Shown one piece after another: positions 47,311-58,643 of a DNA stretch of 64,000 nucleotides (positions within the stretch are counted from its first letter, which is position 1; each line of letters opens with the position of its first letter). The notes under the pieces were generated by a model. It was not told where the DNA came from. It saw only the letters and a list, made by a program, of their open reading frames with translations, and searched no databases. The position numbers were made by a program, and so were the translations under genes. Source of the stretch: Palaemon carinicauda (taxonomy: Eukaryota > Arthropoda > Malacostraca > Decapoda > Palaemonidae); the NCBI RefSeq assembly GCF_036898095.1, contig NC_090735.1, positions 9,137,709 to 9,201,708 of the forward strand, in the 5' to 3' direction.

Positions 47311-47978
47311 ATCATAATCTTTTGACAACTTAATCCCACCTTAATTTATTAGTAATCCAATACATTTAATTCATTCTTCTAATGAGCACTTAAAACCTTC
47401 GACTTCCTTCGTTGGGTAAAATCTACGATTAGCCAACTAACAATTGTCAATGCAGTACAGAATACAGAAAATCCTACTGTAATCTGGTACTAAGAATATT
47501 CTGCCTTGAATAACTGTTTTAAATCATTTAAATTAAATCAGACCCAATTAATTGACAATCTATAATCGTTAGAATCCATAAAAGGGTTAATCCAAATTTA
47601 ATTTACGCCCCAGGGTGCCAGAAAACTTCAAATCATTCATTAATTTACCGAGTTAATTTGATCTCAATCTACTAACAAGCCATTTTTTATACCATCATTC
47701 ATATCTAACAAACAAAACTGATTACCCTTACCTTTAAAATTTCAGCTAATGCAGCAGTAGTACTGTAACTGTGTTTTATAGTTTCTATGTTCCCACTGAA
47801 GAATAGCAAAATTATAAACCTTTAATTCCTGGTTTCCCATAGTTCATTTAGTTCATTGCTCAAGATGCACCTGAAAAGACAAAAATTACAAAAAATTCTC
47901 CCATAATTTTCTATAATCATTAAACAGAATTGAAAAAAGTTCTTGCTATTATAGTACAACTATCTACAAGGACCTTTA
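47311..47978. other. AT-rich spacer, nothing recognised
   Basis: Between a family D remnant and the family C element; no frame, repeat or structural signal stood out. Confidence 0.5.
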
Positions 47979-48029
47979 AAAATGACAAACTCGTAGATAA
48001 TTTGTATTTTTCCTAACTATACAAACCTT

Positions 48030-48205
48030 AGTTATTTAATAAGGGTACTATATTACTTTCAGCGTAGCTGAAATGACCAGCCATTAATTTTTAACGAGGT
48101 TTAACTACCCACACCGCTAGTTAGCGGGGTGTAGGAAGGGTAGCTTTCTACCGCTCCCCCTCACACACACCTGTGATTGAGCTCGCTTTGCTTGGAGGTA
48201 GGACT
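48030..48205 (-). repeat. 3' ITR of DIRS copy 5
   Basis: Similar to the reverse complement of 55,495-55,692 (shared AGCCATTAATTTTTAA, CTACCCACACCGCTAGTTAG, CCGCTCCCCCTCACA) with many substitutions and small gaps. Confidence 0.85.
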
Positions 48206-48236
48206 TCAAGGGTGATAGGGCTAGCGGGCAAGTTTG

Positions 48237-48345
48237 GTTAAATAGCTAAGGTTTGTATAGTTAGGAAAAATACAAATTATCTACGAATGTCATTTGTTCC
48301 GTAACTGGAATACAAACCACGCTATTTAATAGGGGTGACTCACCC
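48237..48345 (-). repeat. ICR of DIRS copy 5
   Basis: TTTGTATAGTTAGGAAAAAT... is the inverse of the 3' end and GTTCCGTAACTGGAATACAA that of the 5' end; they abut near 48,295. Confidence 0.85.
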
Positions 48346-48792
48346 ATTAGGAAGGGTGGACATCCAAGCCAATCTGGCTTTACCTGGGGGCTCCTTATCC
48401 GAGTGTGTTAGCACTCAAGGAATAAGGAGTCCCTGTGTCTCGCTAAAACCTTGCTACGAAAGGCTCGCGGCTTACGCAAAATGTGTGTGTGAAGGTATGT
48501 AGAAATGTGACTCATCCTAGAAAGTTATTCCGAAGTTCTTTAGATGGAAAAACTGTGCACTAGGACTTTCCCAATACCACCTCGTCAGGGTATGGGGACG
48601 CAACAGTATTAATGTTAATACTAGGTACACAAGGGAGCATGGCTTACCTGCAGTGGTTTGAGGTCAGCTATGCAGAGAACCCAGGATGCTGCTTTCCCCC
48701 AAGAGAGGGGAGAATGAAGAAAAGAATAAGGGCCAGTCAATCCTTTTCATTCATTCAGACTAAAACCGGGTAACAATGCCCTCAACCTTCTG

Positions 48793-49950
48793 CTACTTGT
48801 TCAATAAGGAGCTTGAGGTTTTAAACCAGCTGTTGTGCAGCCACCACAGGGTCTCCTGTGGGTCACGTCTTGCAGGTAGTGGGATGTGAACATGTTTTGA
48901 CGTTTCCACACCCCAGCTTAAAGAACCTGCGTCACTGAGTAATTTCTTTTGAAGGCCAGGGACGTAGCTATGCCCGACATCATGTGATCTGGGGCGACGT
49001 GACGGAGGAGGGTCTGTATTCAGTGCAAGGTCAATGACCCTGCGAATCCATGCTGAGATGGTGTTCTTGGTGACCCTCCTCTTGGTCCCTCCTGTGCTGA
49101 TGAATAGTGCAGGGACACGAGAACGGGCTGCAGCTGTTCTCTTGAGGTACAGCCTCAAACTCCTTACTGGGCATAGTAAGAGATGGTCTGGCTCATCTGT
49201 TATAGTACGGAGACTAGAAATCCGGAAGGAGTCGAATCGAGAATCCACTACTCCTGGGTTCTGAGTCTTAGCAATAAACTCAGGGACGAAGCTGAACATT
49301 ACCTCTCCCCATCCCCTTGAATGGGCGATGTCGTATGAGAGGCCATGAAGTTCGCGGACTCGCTTGGCCGCGGCCGAAGCTAGCAGGAACACTATCTTCA
49401 AAGTCAGGTGGCGATCTGATGCCTGGCGTAATGGCTCATAGGGAGGTCTCTTAAGAGACCTGAGAACTCGAACCACGTTCATTGGGGTAGGTCTCATAAC
49501 TCCGTGTGAGTAGAGAAAGTTCTAGCGATGAAGAAATGTCCATTCCTTTCAGTCTGAGGGCAAGGCTTAAGGCTGAGCGATAGCCTTTCAGTTTGAGGGC
49601 GAGGCTTAAGGCTGAGCGATAGCCTTTCACTGCGGAGACTGAGGCGCATTTCTTCACGTAAATACACGAGGAACTCCGCTATTGCTGGAATAGTGGCATC
49701 TAGGGGAGAGATACCCCTTCCACGACACCAACCACAGAAGACTTTCCACTTTGCCTGGTAGACTGCTGCTGATGATTTTCGCAGTTGTCCAGACATCTCA
49801 ATCGCAACTTGTTGCGAAAATCCTCTCGCAGAGAGGAGATGCTGGATAGTCTCCAGGCGTGAAGTCGTAGCGAAGCTACGGCTTTGTGGAAGATGTTGGC
49901 ATGTGGTTGTTTGAGTAGATTGTGTCGTGGAGGGAGTTCTCTTGGAGGCT
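48793..49950 (-). pseudogene. Tyrosine recombinase of DIRS copy 5, broken
   Basis: N-terminal helices (IQHLLSARGFSQQVAIEM, VYQAKWKVFCGWCRGRGI) lie at about 49,870-49,700, followed by the KGYRSALSLAL helix, which is present in extra copy because of a 39-bp duplication (49,545-49,622). The Arg box is AAAKRVRELHGL (about 49,340-49,375). At the H-x-x-R box the frame reads HDVG and then loses phase; the continuation (GIATSLAFKR-like) is in another frame and has a further TAA, and a SHYLQDV-like Tyr box is near 48,880. So the Arg of the second box and the Tyr are no longer in one frame. The recombinase is not functional. Confidence 0.82.
49545..49622 (-). repeat. 39 bp in-frame tandem duplication in the YR gene
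   Basis: CCTTTCAG(T/C)TGAGGGC-type units begin at 49,545 and 49,584, with a partial third start at 49,623. 39 bp equals 13 codons, so one helix of the core-binding domain is repeated in frame. Confidence 0.9.
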
Positions 49951-49984
49951 CCGTTAGGAGTTGCAGAAGGTCCGGGAACTTCTG

Positions 49985-51700
49985 CGTGATGCCATAGCGG
50001 AGCTATGAGGGTCATTGAAAGATTGACCGATGTTCTGGTCTTGTTGAGTACCCTCCTCATCAGACAGAACGGGGGAAAGGCTTAAACGTCGATGTTTTCC
50101 CATTGTTGTTGGAAAGCATCTTGCCAGAGAGCCTTGGGGTCTGGGACTGGGGAACAGTACAGCGGGAGCCTGAAGTTCAGGGCCGTTGTGAAGAGGTCCA
50201 CAGTCGAAGAACCCCACAAAGTCAGGACTTTGTTGGCTACTAGATGATCCAAAGACCACTCAGTACTCACTATCTGAGATGCTCTGCTCAGGTTGTCGGC
50301 AAGCACATTCCTTTTGCCCGGAATGAAGTGTGCCGATAGTGGTATCGAGTGGATTTCGGCCCATCTCAGTATCTCTACTGCTAGATTGGATAGTTGCTGC
50401 GAAAAACAACCTCCTTGTTTGTTGATGTAGGCCACTACTGTGGTGGTGTCGCTCATCACCACCACATAGTGACTTGCCAGGAACTGTTGGAACTGTTGAA
50501 GGGCCAGAAAGATGGCCTTCATCTCTAGGCGATTTATGTGGTGGTACTTTTCTGACTCTGACCAGAGGTCTGAGGTTGTGTGGTGCAGCACGTGGGCCTC
50601 CCACCCTTTTTCTTGAAGCGTTTGAAAACAGCATCAAATCTGGGGGGAGGATGAGAAGGTCCACTCCCTTTCGTAGATTCTTGCCTGTCACCCACCACTG
50701 GAGGTCTGTCATTCCGCAGGTCCCATAGGGATCTGGATGTCCGGGGAGTCGTGTGCTTGATTCCACCAGGACTCGAGTCGCCACTGGAGGGATCTCATCC
50801 TGAGGCAACCATCGAGTTCTAGACAGGCCAGCGATGAAAGGTGACCGAGGAGACGTAGCCACGATTGGGCTGGAAGTTCTTCTCGTCTGAGAAAAGATCT
50901 TGCGACCTTTCTCAGCCTTGCTATCCTGTTGTCTGATGGGAAGGCTTTGTGGAGAATGGTGTCTACAATCATGCCTAAGTATACCAGTCTGAGTAGGAAG
51001 TGGAGAGGAATTCTCGAGATTTACCATGATCCCCAGATCCTGGTAAAGTCTCAGAAGTTTGTCTCCGTGTTGAAGAAGGGTTAACACCAAGTCTGCTAGG
51101 ATTAGCCAGTCGTCCAGATAATGGAGGAGACGGATGCCAATCCTGTGTGCCCAAGATGACACTAGGGTAAACATTCTGGTGAAGACTTGTGGTGCTGTGG
51201 AAAGACCGAAGCACAGTACCTTGAACTAGTATATTCTGTTATCTAGGCTGAATCTTATGTATTTCCTTGAAGACGGATGGACTAGGATCTGGAAGTATGC
51301 GTCCTTTAGGTCCAGTGTGCACGTGAAGTCTTGCGGTCTTACTGCTAGTCTGACCGTGTCTGCCCCCTCCATGCTGAACGGAGTTTGTTTGACAAACTTG
51401 TTCAGGTTCAGAGCTGAGAGGTCGATGACTGGTCTCCAGTCTCCAGACGCCTTCTTTACAAGAAAGAGTCGACTGAAGAAGACTGGGGATTCGTCGAGGA
51501 CCTCTTGGAGAGTGCCCTTCTTCAACAGGGTCTGGACTTCTGCCCGAAGGGATTGCCCCCTTGCCGAACCCATGGCAAGGGAGTTCAATGACACCGGATT
51601 CCTGGTCAGGGGAGGTAGAGATGCTATGAACGGGACGTGATATCCTAGACTGATCATGGAGATTGTCCAGGAATCGGCCCCGAGTTGCTTCCACCTGTTT
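49985..51700 (-). pseudogene. RT-RNase H-methyltransferase-like pol of DIRS copy 5, broken
   Basis: RT: FFSRLFLVKKASGDWRPVIDL and LDLKDAYFQILVHPSS (51,226-51,657), then an in-frame TAG (complement of 51,223-51,225), then FGLSTAPQVFTRMF and HYLDDWLILAD (about 51,190-51,090). A frameshift follows near 51,010. RNase H (RLEMKAIFLALQ, VVMSDTTTVVAYI, NVLADNLSRA) is in the frame of 50,082-50,591, ending with the first part of the methyltransferase-like domain (VDLFTTALNF) and a stop. The domain's FPP box cannot be followed cleanly. The set of motifs is complete enough to identify the enzyme, but at least one nonsense codon and two frameshifts prevent translation. Confidence 0.83.
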
Positions 51701-51754
51701 GCCTAACTTTGTAGGCATCCCCCCACTGGTGGGGATGCAGGGGGACTGCCTATC

Positions 51755-54700
51755 TTAGCGTTTGCGGCCTTGGCTGCTCCCTCTGGGATTTTTCCCTCCC
51801 CTGGAGGACTTTTTGCCTTTCCTGTCTTTGGCAAGAAAGGGCTCAGACACCGTTGTCTTCGCTGCAGTTTTTGTCGTCGTTGTGGTCTTGGTTGAACGGG
51901 ACTGCTGTGGTGCTGGAGGTTTATAGGGCTTAGATGTTAAAGCCCTATGGAGGAGGGAGTCTTGATGAGACTTCCTCCACCTCTCAGCAGCATGTTCCAC
52001 ATCCTTAGGCTCAAATAGATGAGACCCCTCTATGGAGGAATGTCTTAGCCTATAGATCTCGACACTAGGGACCTTCTGGTGGAACCTCTCAGCTACTGCA
52101 TCTCGACATTTCAAGATGGTATTTGCCCACATGTTCGAGACTTGGTGGGCAAGAAACTCGATCGTGCGAGCACCTGAGAGAAGGAAGGTTTCCATAGCTT
52201 TCCTGGTACGTTCCTTGGAGAAATCCTTGGATCATACCAGGATACCTAAGGTCCCTAACCAGATATCAAGCCAAGAAGTAGCTTGCATAGCATACTTCGT
52301 GACCTTCTCCTGGTTGAGGATCTCGGCTGCTGAGAACGAGACCTGCCGGTTGGAGTGTCTCTCAAAAGGGACTCCCCTGGTTAGCTCTTCCAGCGAGTTG
52401 CGAAGAGGAAGAGCTGAACTGGGCTTCTCCACGATCTTGAAGTACCTCCTCTGCTGTACGCGTGGAGGTGGGAGGAGTTTGTTCGTGGTACCGAAACGGT
52501 TGGAGGAGGACATCTCGGAGAGCTGCTGGGCAATCTTGTCCCTGGTACTCTTCACCCCTTGAGACCAGGGCAGGGTGGCACTGGTCTTAGAGGGTTTTTG
52601 AGTACCAAAGATGCAGTCTAGGACAGTGTCTTTGCCCTCTTGAGGGGAAATCTCTGGGTCGGAAAACCCGTTGAGAACCCTCATTAGAGTCAGAACCTGC
52701 CAGAATGCATGTTCTGACGCCTGCTGGTTACCTCCTGTTGTAGGACTTGCAGCGAAGTCTCCTCCTGTCCCCAAAGGCTCTTCATGGGGAAAGTCGCCAA
52801 CATTCCCTGAGTGGCTGGCTGGCTCCATCCTAGCCCTAGTGGAGGACTTTGGCATGGTTTTGGAGTCTTTGGATTCCTTCCGGGGAAGGAGGTAAGACTC
52901 CAACATCAATGTGTGTGGCATGTCACTTCTATTCTAAGACTGCGAGGAACTCTCGGCGTGAAGAGAGATTTTCTCCATTAATGCGATGGGGGAAAGTCTC
53001 TCTTCGCGTTGTTCCCTAGGTGACAGGAGATCTTCGTCCGAAAGGGATGGAGAGTTAGTCTGAGGAACAGGAGGAACTTGCCTCGGTTTGAGTGGAGTCA
53101 GTTTCGCCCTAGGGGAAGTGACCGTGTCCGAAACTCCTCTTTTCCTCTTCAAAGGGGTAGAGGAAGCCATGGTTCCATGCCCTAGATCAGACAGGACAGG
53201 CTTGAAAGCCTGGGTTACAGATCTGATCAAGGCATTGAACCAGGACTGCTGGCTGACAGACGCACTGTCAGACAGACCCCCGAAGGGAAAGGGACCGAAG
53301 GTTCCCTAGGAGGAGTTATTGGAATTGGTGCGTTCGCCCTAGAATGTAGCTTAGGGATCCTGAACCCCTCTGCATGAAAATGTTTCCCTTCTCCCACAAT
53401 GCGCGATGGTATGCACTTGCGGGGAGGGGAATGAGGTGATGGCGACCTTGCCGGATGACGTGCCCGTTGGTGCGCATGCTCGCACGCGGGAGAATACTGG
53501 TGCTCGCGTGCGGGAGACTGTTAGCGAGCGCTCAGGAGAATCATGATGGGCGCGCGGGAGTGTGTTGGCGCGGGTCCGTAGGAAAAAGTGCGCGCACAGG
53601 AGAATCATGATGGGCATGCGGGAGAGTGTTGGCGCGCATCTGTAGGAGAGAGAGATGGCACGCAGGTGAGCGCTGGCGCTCGCAGCTAAAGTTGGCTTGC
53701 AGGTGGGAGCAAAAAGGTTGTCGCTTCACCTACGAACTTCCATGCAGGAGTGATGGCGCGTTGGTTGGCACGCAAGATGGCGTACAGGAGAGCGCGGGTG
53801 AGCAGGTGATGTGGGGCGCACATGTTGGTGCGCGGGAAATCACTGTTGCGCAGGAGAATGTTGGCACACAGGTAACTGGCGCGTAGGAGAAATTTGGCGC
53901 GCAGGTAAGCAGGAGTGTGCTGGCGCGCAAGTGGGCGCTGGCGCATAGGAGATCGTGGGCGCATAGGTGCAGGAGAGCGCTGGCGCAGATCATTGGCGCG
54001 CAGGAGAGCGCAAATGCGCTGTGGTGTGCTGGCGCGTAGGCGACCCTGAGCGTTTGCGCAGGGTGCGCAGGTGATTGTGGGAACGTGTGTGCATTAAGGC
54101 GCATGTGCGCACGGTGCGCAGGAGAGCGCTGAAGATCATGATGGCGCGTTAGAGCATGAGGCTGCTACCCTTTGTAAGGGCGAGCAGGATGGGTGGTGCG
54201 ACAAAGCGTTGGTGAATGACGAGCTGCCGGTGAGCGCTGGTAAGGGCGCGTGAGCCTGTGGTGCGCAGGGCAAGAGTGATGGCGCGCAATAGCACACTTT
54301 GGAGGAGCTTATTAGGCTCATACAGGAACGGCGATGAAAGGTCGGTACGTCTGTTGGATGGATGGTTGACGTGTCCTTTCAAAGGACGACCATCCAACAA
54401 AGGAGATCGCAAACGACCTGCAGAGAGGTCCAGGACCGTAGTCACAAGACTGGTTGCAGGTGCAGTGATGGATAATTGGTCTAGAGGCTCCTCTGCGGGG
54501 GACTGCATTGATGAGGATGAACCAAAGAGGCGCCTCATCACCGCAGGTGAAGGAAGGCCTCTAAGGCGAAGAGGAAGGCGAGCCTTCCGACGGATGCGCC
54601 CTCTGGGAGCCATTGGATCAGCAAGCTAACCGTCAACAGTCCTCCGAGGAGGAGTCTCTGTAAGTGAACTCCCCAGAGGGAGAGAAACACTAGTAGCAGC

Positions 54701-55354
54701 GACCGATGATGAACTAGTTTCCCCCTTGGAGGATGGTCAGGAACGGGGGAAACTAAGTTGGCAGCTACAGTAGAGTTTGTTGTGGCAGAGATGGGTGATG
54801 TCGCATGAGACACCTCTGACACAACGACGTCAACAAGTGTCAGGGGATCTACCTCTGACGGTGACGACGATTGCTTGACAGAAGCACCCATGTGGATGAA
54901 CTTAAGCAATGCCTCCTTGGAGGGCGAACCCGTGAGCCCCAAGGAGGACCAAATCTGAAACACAGAGGTTAGTGACAAGGCCTCCCCCGGGGGGGAGAGG
55001 TGGTGCTGCTTCACTAGTGGAAGCATCCTCATCTCTTGAGACCCAGGGTTGGTCAGAAATAAATTGGTCTACGCTACTACTCGACGGTCTCTCGAAAGAG
55101 ACACACCGAGTAGGAGCTTTGGAGGAGGTTTGGGTGACGGAAGAAGAGGCCTTGGGTTTTTCTCCCTTCGAAGCAACCTTCGAAGGAGAAATATCCCACT
55201 TGGACTTCTTCCGCCATCGCGCAAACCTCTCCCACTGGGAGGAAGACTCCTCCCTACACTCACTACACTTGTTGACACTATCACACCATTGACCTCTGCA
55301 AGAAGGACAAAAGGGTGTGAGGATCAGTCTTGACCAACGACATAAATGTTCCAC
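51755..55354 (-). pseudogene. gag-like ORF1 of DIRS copy 5, interrupted, with internal minisatellite
   Basis: Open pieces in one phase are 55,354-54,902, 54,613-54,149, 53,230-52,934, 52,921-52,232 and 52,195-51,755. The first carries a Cys cluster C-x2-C-x4-C-x5-C-x2-C and a basic WRKKSKWD stretch. The later ones include a conserved IVEKPSSALPLRNSLEEL region and a Lys/Arg/Gly-rich tail (DRKGKKSSRGGKNPRGSSQG). In-frame stops: TAG at about 52,934-52,936 and TGA at 52,229-52,231 (plus-strand coordinates). Between 53,465 and 54,260 the coding potential is replaced or overlaid by a GC-rich minisatellite. Zinc-binding and nucleic-acid-binding roles are inferred from composition. Confidence 0.7.
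53465..54260. repeat. Degenerate GC-rich minisatellite (GGCGCGCAGGAGAGCGCT-like)
   Basis: About 800 bp of variable units of roughly 12-24 bp built from GGCGCGCA, GGAGA, GCGCTGG and GGCGCATAGG. On the minus strand all frames stay open over long parts and give Cys-Ala-Pro/Arg-Ala-rich peptides. It lies in the middle of gag of DIRS copy 5. Confidence 0.85.
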
Positions 55355-55494
55355 AGGGGCGGTCGGAGAGTCCAGGGCAGGTGAGCATGATCGCAGAAGT
55401 CAACTTCACACACAGTCTAAAAAAAAAGAAAAGGCAAAAAGCATTAATGGCTGCCAATTGTCGGCGAGGATGAAGAACAGCAACATCCGTTCAC

Positions 55495-55692
55495 CATCCG
55501 AGCCGAAAGCAAAGTGGGCTCAATCACAGGAATGTGAGGGGGAGCGGTTGCAAGCTACCCTCCCTACACCCCCCCCCACTAACTAGCGGTGTGGGTAGTT
55601 ATCCCTCATTAAAAATTAATGGCTCGTCATTTCAGCTACGCCGAAAGTAATACCCCTATTAAATAGAGCGGTTTGTATTCCAGTTACGGAAC
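55495..55692 (-). repeat. 5' ITR of DIRS copy 5
   Basis: Diverged inverted partner of 48,030-48,205, with a run of 9 C at 55,569-55,577. Confidence 0.85.
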
Positions 55693-56264
55693 TAAAGTAA
55701 TGTTACCTACTCATTAGTATCAATGAATCGGCTATCATAAGTTTAGTTTCACAAATATCTGAATAAACATATAGGCCCATATTGTTCAATGAACAATACT
55801 AATAAATAATCATCTACATTACATCCTTAGTAACCAAACACCTACAGATTCTATTATTTTAATTAAAAGAAAAAAAAAATCACTGCTGTGTGTGTACAAC
55901 CAATGATTCCCCACATTAAAAGTGGCACATGGATATACAGTGGAACCTCTACATACGAATGTCCTAACATACGAATTTTCCAACATCCGAAGTAAAATTC
56001 GACCAAATTTCTGTCTCGACACCGGAAGTGTTGCTCCAACATACAAGGTAAATAATACGAGTACGCGTGGAATTTTCTCGAAAGCGTCGACCATGTTTTG
56101 TTGTTGACGCCGCTAGACGGCAGCACATCGGAGGGATGCCAATCGAGCGTCGCCTTGATCAGTCCTCTCATCTCGTGCGCATCGTGTGGTGGTTCTCTAT
56201 TCGCTCAGTTATTAACTGTTTATTATCTTCCTTCATCACGTGTTGTTTTCTGTGTTTCGTAATC

Positions 56265-58103
56265 ATGGGTGCTAAAAAGCTTAGTTTCGGTTCAGGAAGT
56301 AGTAGTAGTAGTGGTGAGAAAAGGAAGAAGTCAATGCTTTCATTAGAACTAAAGCAAGAAATAATAGAGAAGTATGAGCGAGGTGTGCGTGTTAGCGATC
56401 TGGCTAAACAATATGGCCGGAATATGTCTACGATCTCGACGATCCTAAAACAGAAGGCAGCCATTAAAGCAGTGAAACCTTCAAAGGGGATCACAATTAT
56501 TTCCAAACGTCGTAGCCCTACCCTTGAGATGGAATGCCTTTTGTTAATATGGATCAAGGACAAGGAGATTGTTGGCGATACGATCACTGAAACGATCATT
56601 TGTGAGAAGGCCAGCGCTATCTACAGTGACTTGAAGGCGGTGGGCTCTGGGGGTGACGCGGGGGAGAGTTCAGCCGATCCTACGACAGAACAATTCAAGG
56701 CGTCTCGAGGTTGGTTCGAGAATTTTAGGAAACGGACTGGAATTCATTCAGTTGTTTGGCATGGAGAAGCTTCGAGTTCAGACCCCAAGGCTGCTAAAGA
56801 CTTTGTTAAAAAGTTCGAAAGCATCGTGGCGGAGGAAGGCTACGTAGAGCAGCAGGTGTTCAACTGTGATGAAACCAGTCTGTTTTGGAAAAAGATGCCT
56901 AGTCGAACGTACATTACCGCCGAAGAGAAGAAAATGCCTGGACATAAGCCAATGAAGGATCGGTTGACTCTTGCGCTTTGTGCCAACGCCAGCGGGGACT
57001 GCAAAATTAAGCCTTTATTAGTTTACCATTCTGAAAACCCTAGGGCATTTAAGGCGCACAGAATTAATAAAGACCTGCTGCATGTTCTATGGCTTTCTAA
57101 TTCTAAAGGCTTGGGTTACTAGGCATATCTTTGTGGAATGGGTAAACGTAGTTTTCGGCCCTGCTGTCAAAAAGTACCTTCAGGAGAGGAATTTGCCTTT
57201 GAAGTGCTTGCTTTGTCTGGACAATGCACCCGCTCAACCCCCCCCCCCCATCCCCCCCCCGGGACTCGAAGATGATATCATCGACGAATACAAATTTATA
57301 AAAGTGTTGTATCTTCCACCGAATACCACCCCTATCCTCCAGCCCATGGGCCAGCAAGTCATCTCTAATTTTAAGAAGTTCTACACCAAGCACTTATTTA
57401 AGCAGTGCTTTAATGTCACGCAAAGCACCAACTTAACTTTGCGTGAATTTTGGAGGAGCCACTTTAATATCGTGCACTGCTTAAAGATCATAGATCAGGC
57501 TTGGGAGGTGGTAACTCGTCGGACCCTGAATTCAGCTTGGAAGAAGCTTTGGCCTGATGCTGTTGCTCCCAGAGATTTCGAAGGTTTTGGCCCGGCCCCG
57601 AGAATGAACCTGTGCTTGCCGCCGAGGAAGATGTCGAAGAGATTGTATCCCTTGGCAAGTCGATGGGTCTGGAGGTGGATGAAGATGACATCACCGAACT
57701 CATCGATAAGCATCATGAAGACCTCACCACCGAGGAACTCAAGGAGCTGCAAGCCATGCAGCATGATGAGTTCCAAGCGCAGTTGAGTGAGTCGGAGGAG
57801 ACCGAGGAGGTAGGCCAAATCTTAGGTACGGCGGAAATAAGACAGATGTTGGCATATCATCAACACGTGGTTGATTTCATCGACAAGCATCACCCACAGA
57901 AACTTCAGGTTTGCCGTGTAGTTGCGCAGTTCGATGATGTTTGCTTAACTTATTTCAGAAAAATCCTCAAAAGCCGTACCAAGCAACTTTCTCTCGATAG
58001 TTTCTTTAAAAAATCTACAAAACGGTCTAGTGATCATGATGAAAAGAAAGAAAGTGAACCAAAGAAAAGGAAGACCAAATCGAGTGAAAGTGATGAAAAT
58101 TAA
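56265..58103 (+). pseudogene. Tigger (TIGD1-like) transposase, two frameshifts and a lost catalytic Asp
   Basis: ATG 56,265 opens a protein with a CENP-B/Pipsqueak-type helix-turn-helix (LSLELKQEIIEKYERGV...SDLAKQYGRN), then a second CENP-B-like DNA-binding domain (GWFENFRKRTGI). The DDE domain has its first Asp in FNCDETSLFW (codon 56,868). A one-base shift near 57,100 moves it to the frame with the second Asp (LCLDNAPAQ, codon 57,220), next to a C-rich expansion (57,238-57,261). The expected third Asp in the PMDQ-type box is Gly (PMGQQVI, codon 57,349). A second shift near 57,590 moves to the last frame (57,612-58,103), which has an acidic tail, QLSLDSFF and a Lys-rich end. The enzyme would cut and paste the element at TA; this copy cannot. 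Confidence 0.9.
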
Positions 58104-58220
58104 AAATAAGAAAACAAAAAAAAATGTAAAGAATATGAAATTATAAAAATGAAAAAAAAAAAATAAGCTAAATTAAAGTTCACGTAGTGTAAGTTTGTAA
58201 GTTATCGTACGTTATCGAGT

Positions 58221-58268
58221 CACAGGTCTCTCCCCAGAAATAGATTTTTCCTTCGTCAAAATCCCTTT
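58221..58268 (+). mobile_element. 48-nt DIRS family A terminus inside the Tigger element
   Basis: The 48 bases are identical to 33,112-33,159, the outer end of DIRS copy 3's right ITR with most of its 3' extension (CACAGGTCTCTCCCCAGAAA at the start, AAATCCCTTT at the end). The flanks (TTATCGAGT before, ATTCAATTG after) are not DIRS. The part inside the ITR is missing, so it is an isolated end. Confidence 0.9.
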
Positions 58269-58643
58269 ATTCAATTGTATCAATGTTATGTGTAATTATG
58301 TGTGGCAATTTATTAAGGAGTTATTATGGGTTTTTAGGCTGAGGAACGAATTAAACAAATTACCGTGTATTCTTATGGGAATATTTGCTCCAACATACGA
58401 AGCAGTTTCTGGAACGAATTAAGATCGCATGTAGAGGTATCACTGTAGATGCATCCCTTAAAGAAGCTAAATGAGATGCCTCCATCTGCAAAGTGCAGAA
58501 ACTTTTGCAGATAATAGACACTGTAAAGCACAACCAAGAGAAAAGTTTCCAGATAAATTGTCTCTCTCGAGGAACCTACCCAAAGAGCTGGCAGATCAGG
58601 ATATTACTACAATTAGAACACCAGTGAGTATCACTTGGAGTCT

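Larger units (their letters stand above)
47979..55692 (-). mobile_element. DIRS-like retrotransposon, family C copy 5 (full-length, decayed)
   Basis: The 3' end is at about 47,979 (AATGACAAACTCGTAGATAA) and the 5' end at about 55,692 (GTTCCGTAACTGGAATACAA on the minus strand). Diverged ITRs: 48,030-48,205 and 55,495-55,692. ICR: 48,237-48,345. Gene order on the minus strand: gag (55,354-51,755), RT-RNase H-methyltransferase-like (about 51,700-49,985), YR (about 49,950-48,793). All are interrupted, and the ITRs differ at many positions, so this insertion is older than copies 3 and 4. Confidence 0.88.
55938..58445 (+). mobile_element. Tigger/pogo-like DNA transposon (Tc1/mariner superfamily)
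   Basis: TIRs CAGTGGAACCTCTACATACG (55,938) and, inverted, CAGTGATACCTCTACATGCG (ending 58,445) are flanked by TA on both sides (55,936-55,937; 58,446-58,447). It encloses one transposase gene of the Tigger type. Length about 2.5 kb, near the usual size of autonomous Tiggers. It contains a 48-nt piece of a family A DIRS end (58,221-58,268). Confidence 0.9.

Noticed and set aside
53626..54104. Several overlapping open frames on both strands
   Set aside because: Produced by the GC-rich minisatellite, which rarely contains stop codons; no single frame stands out.
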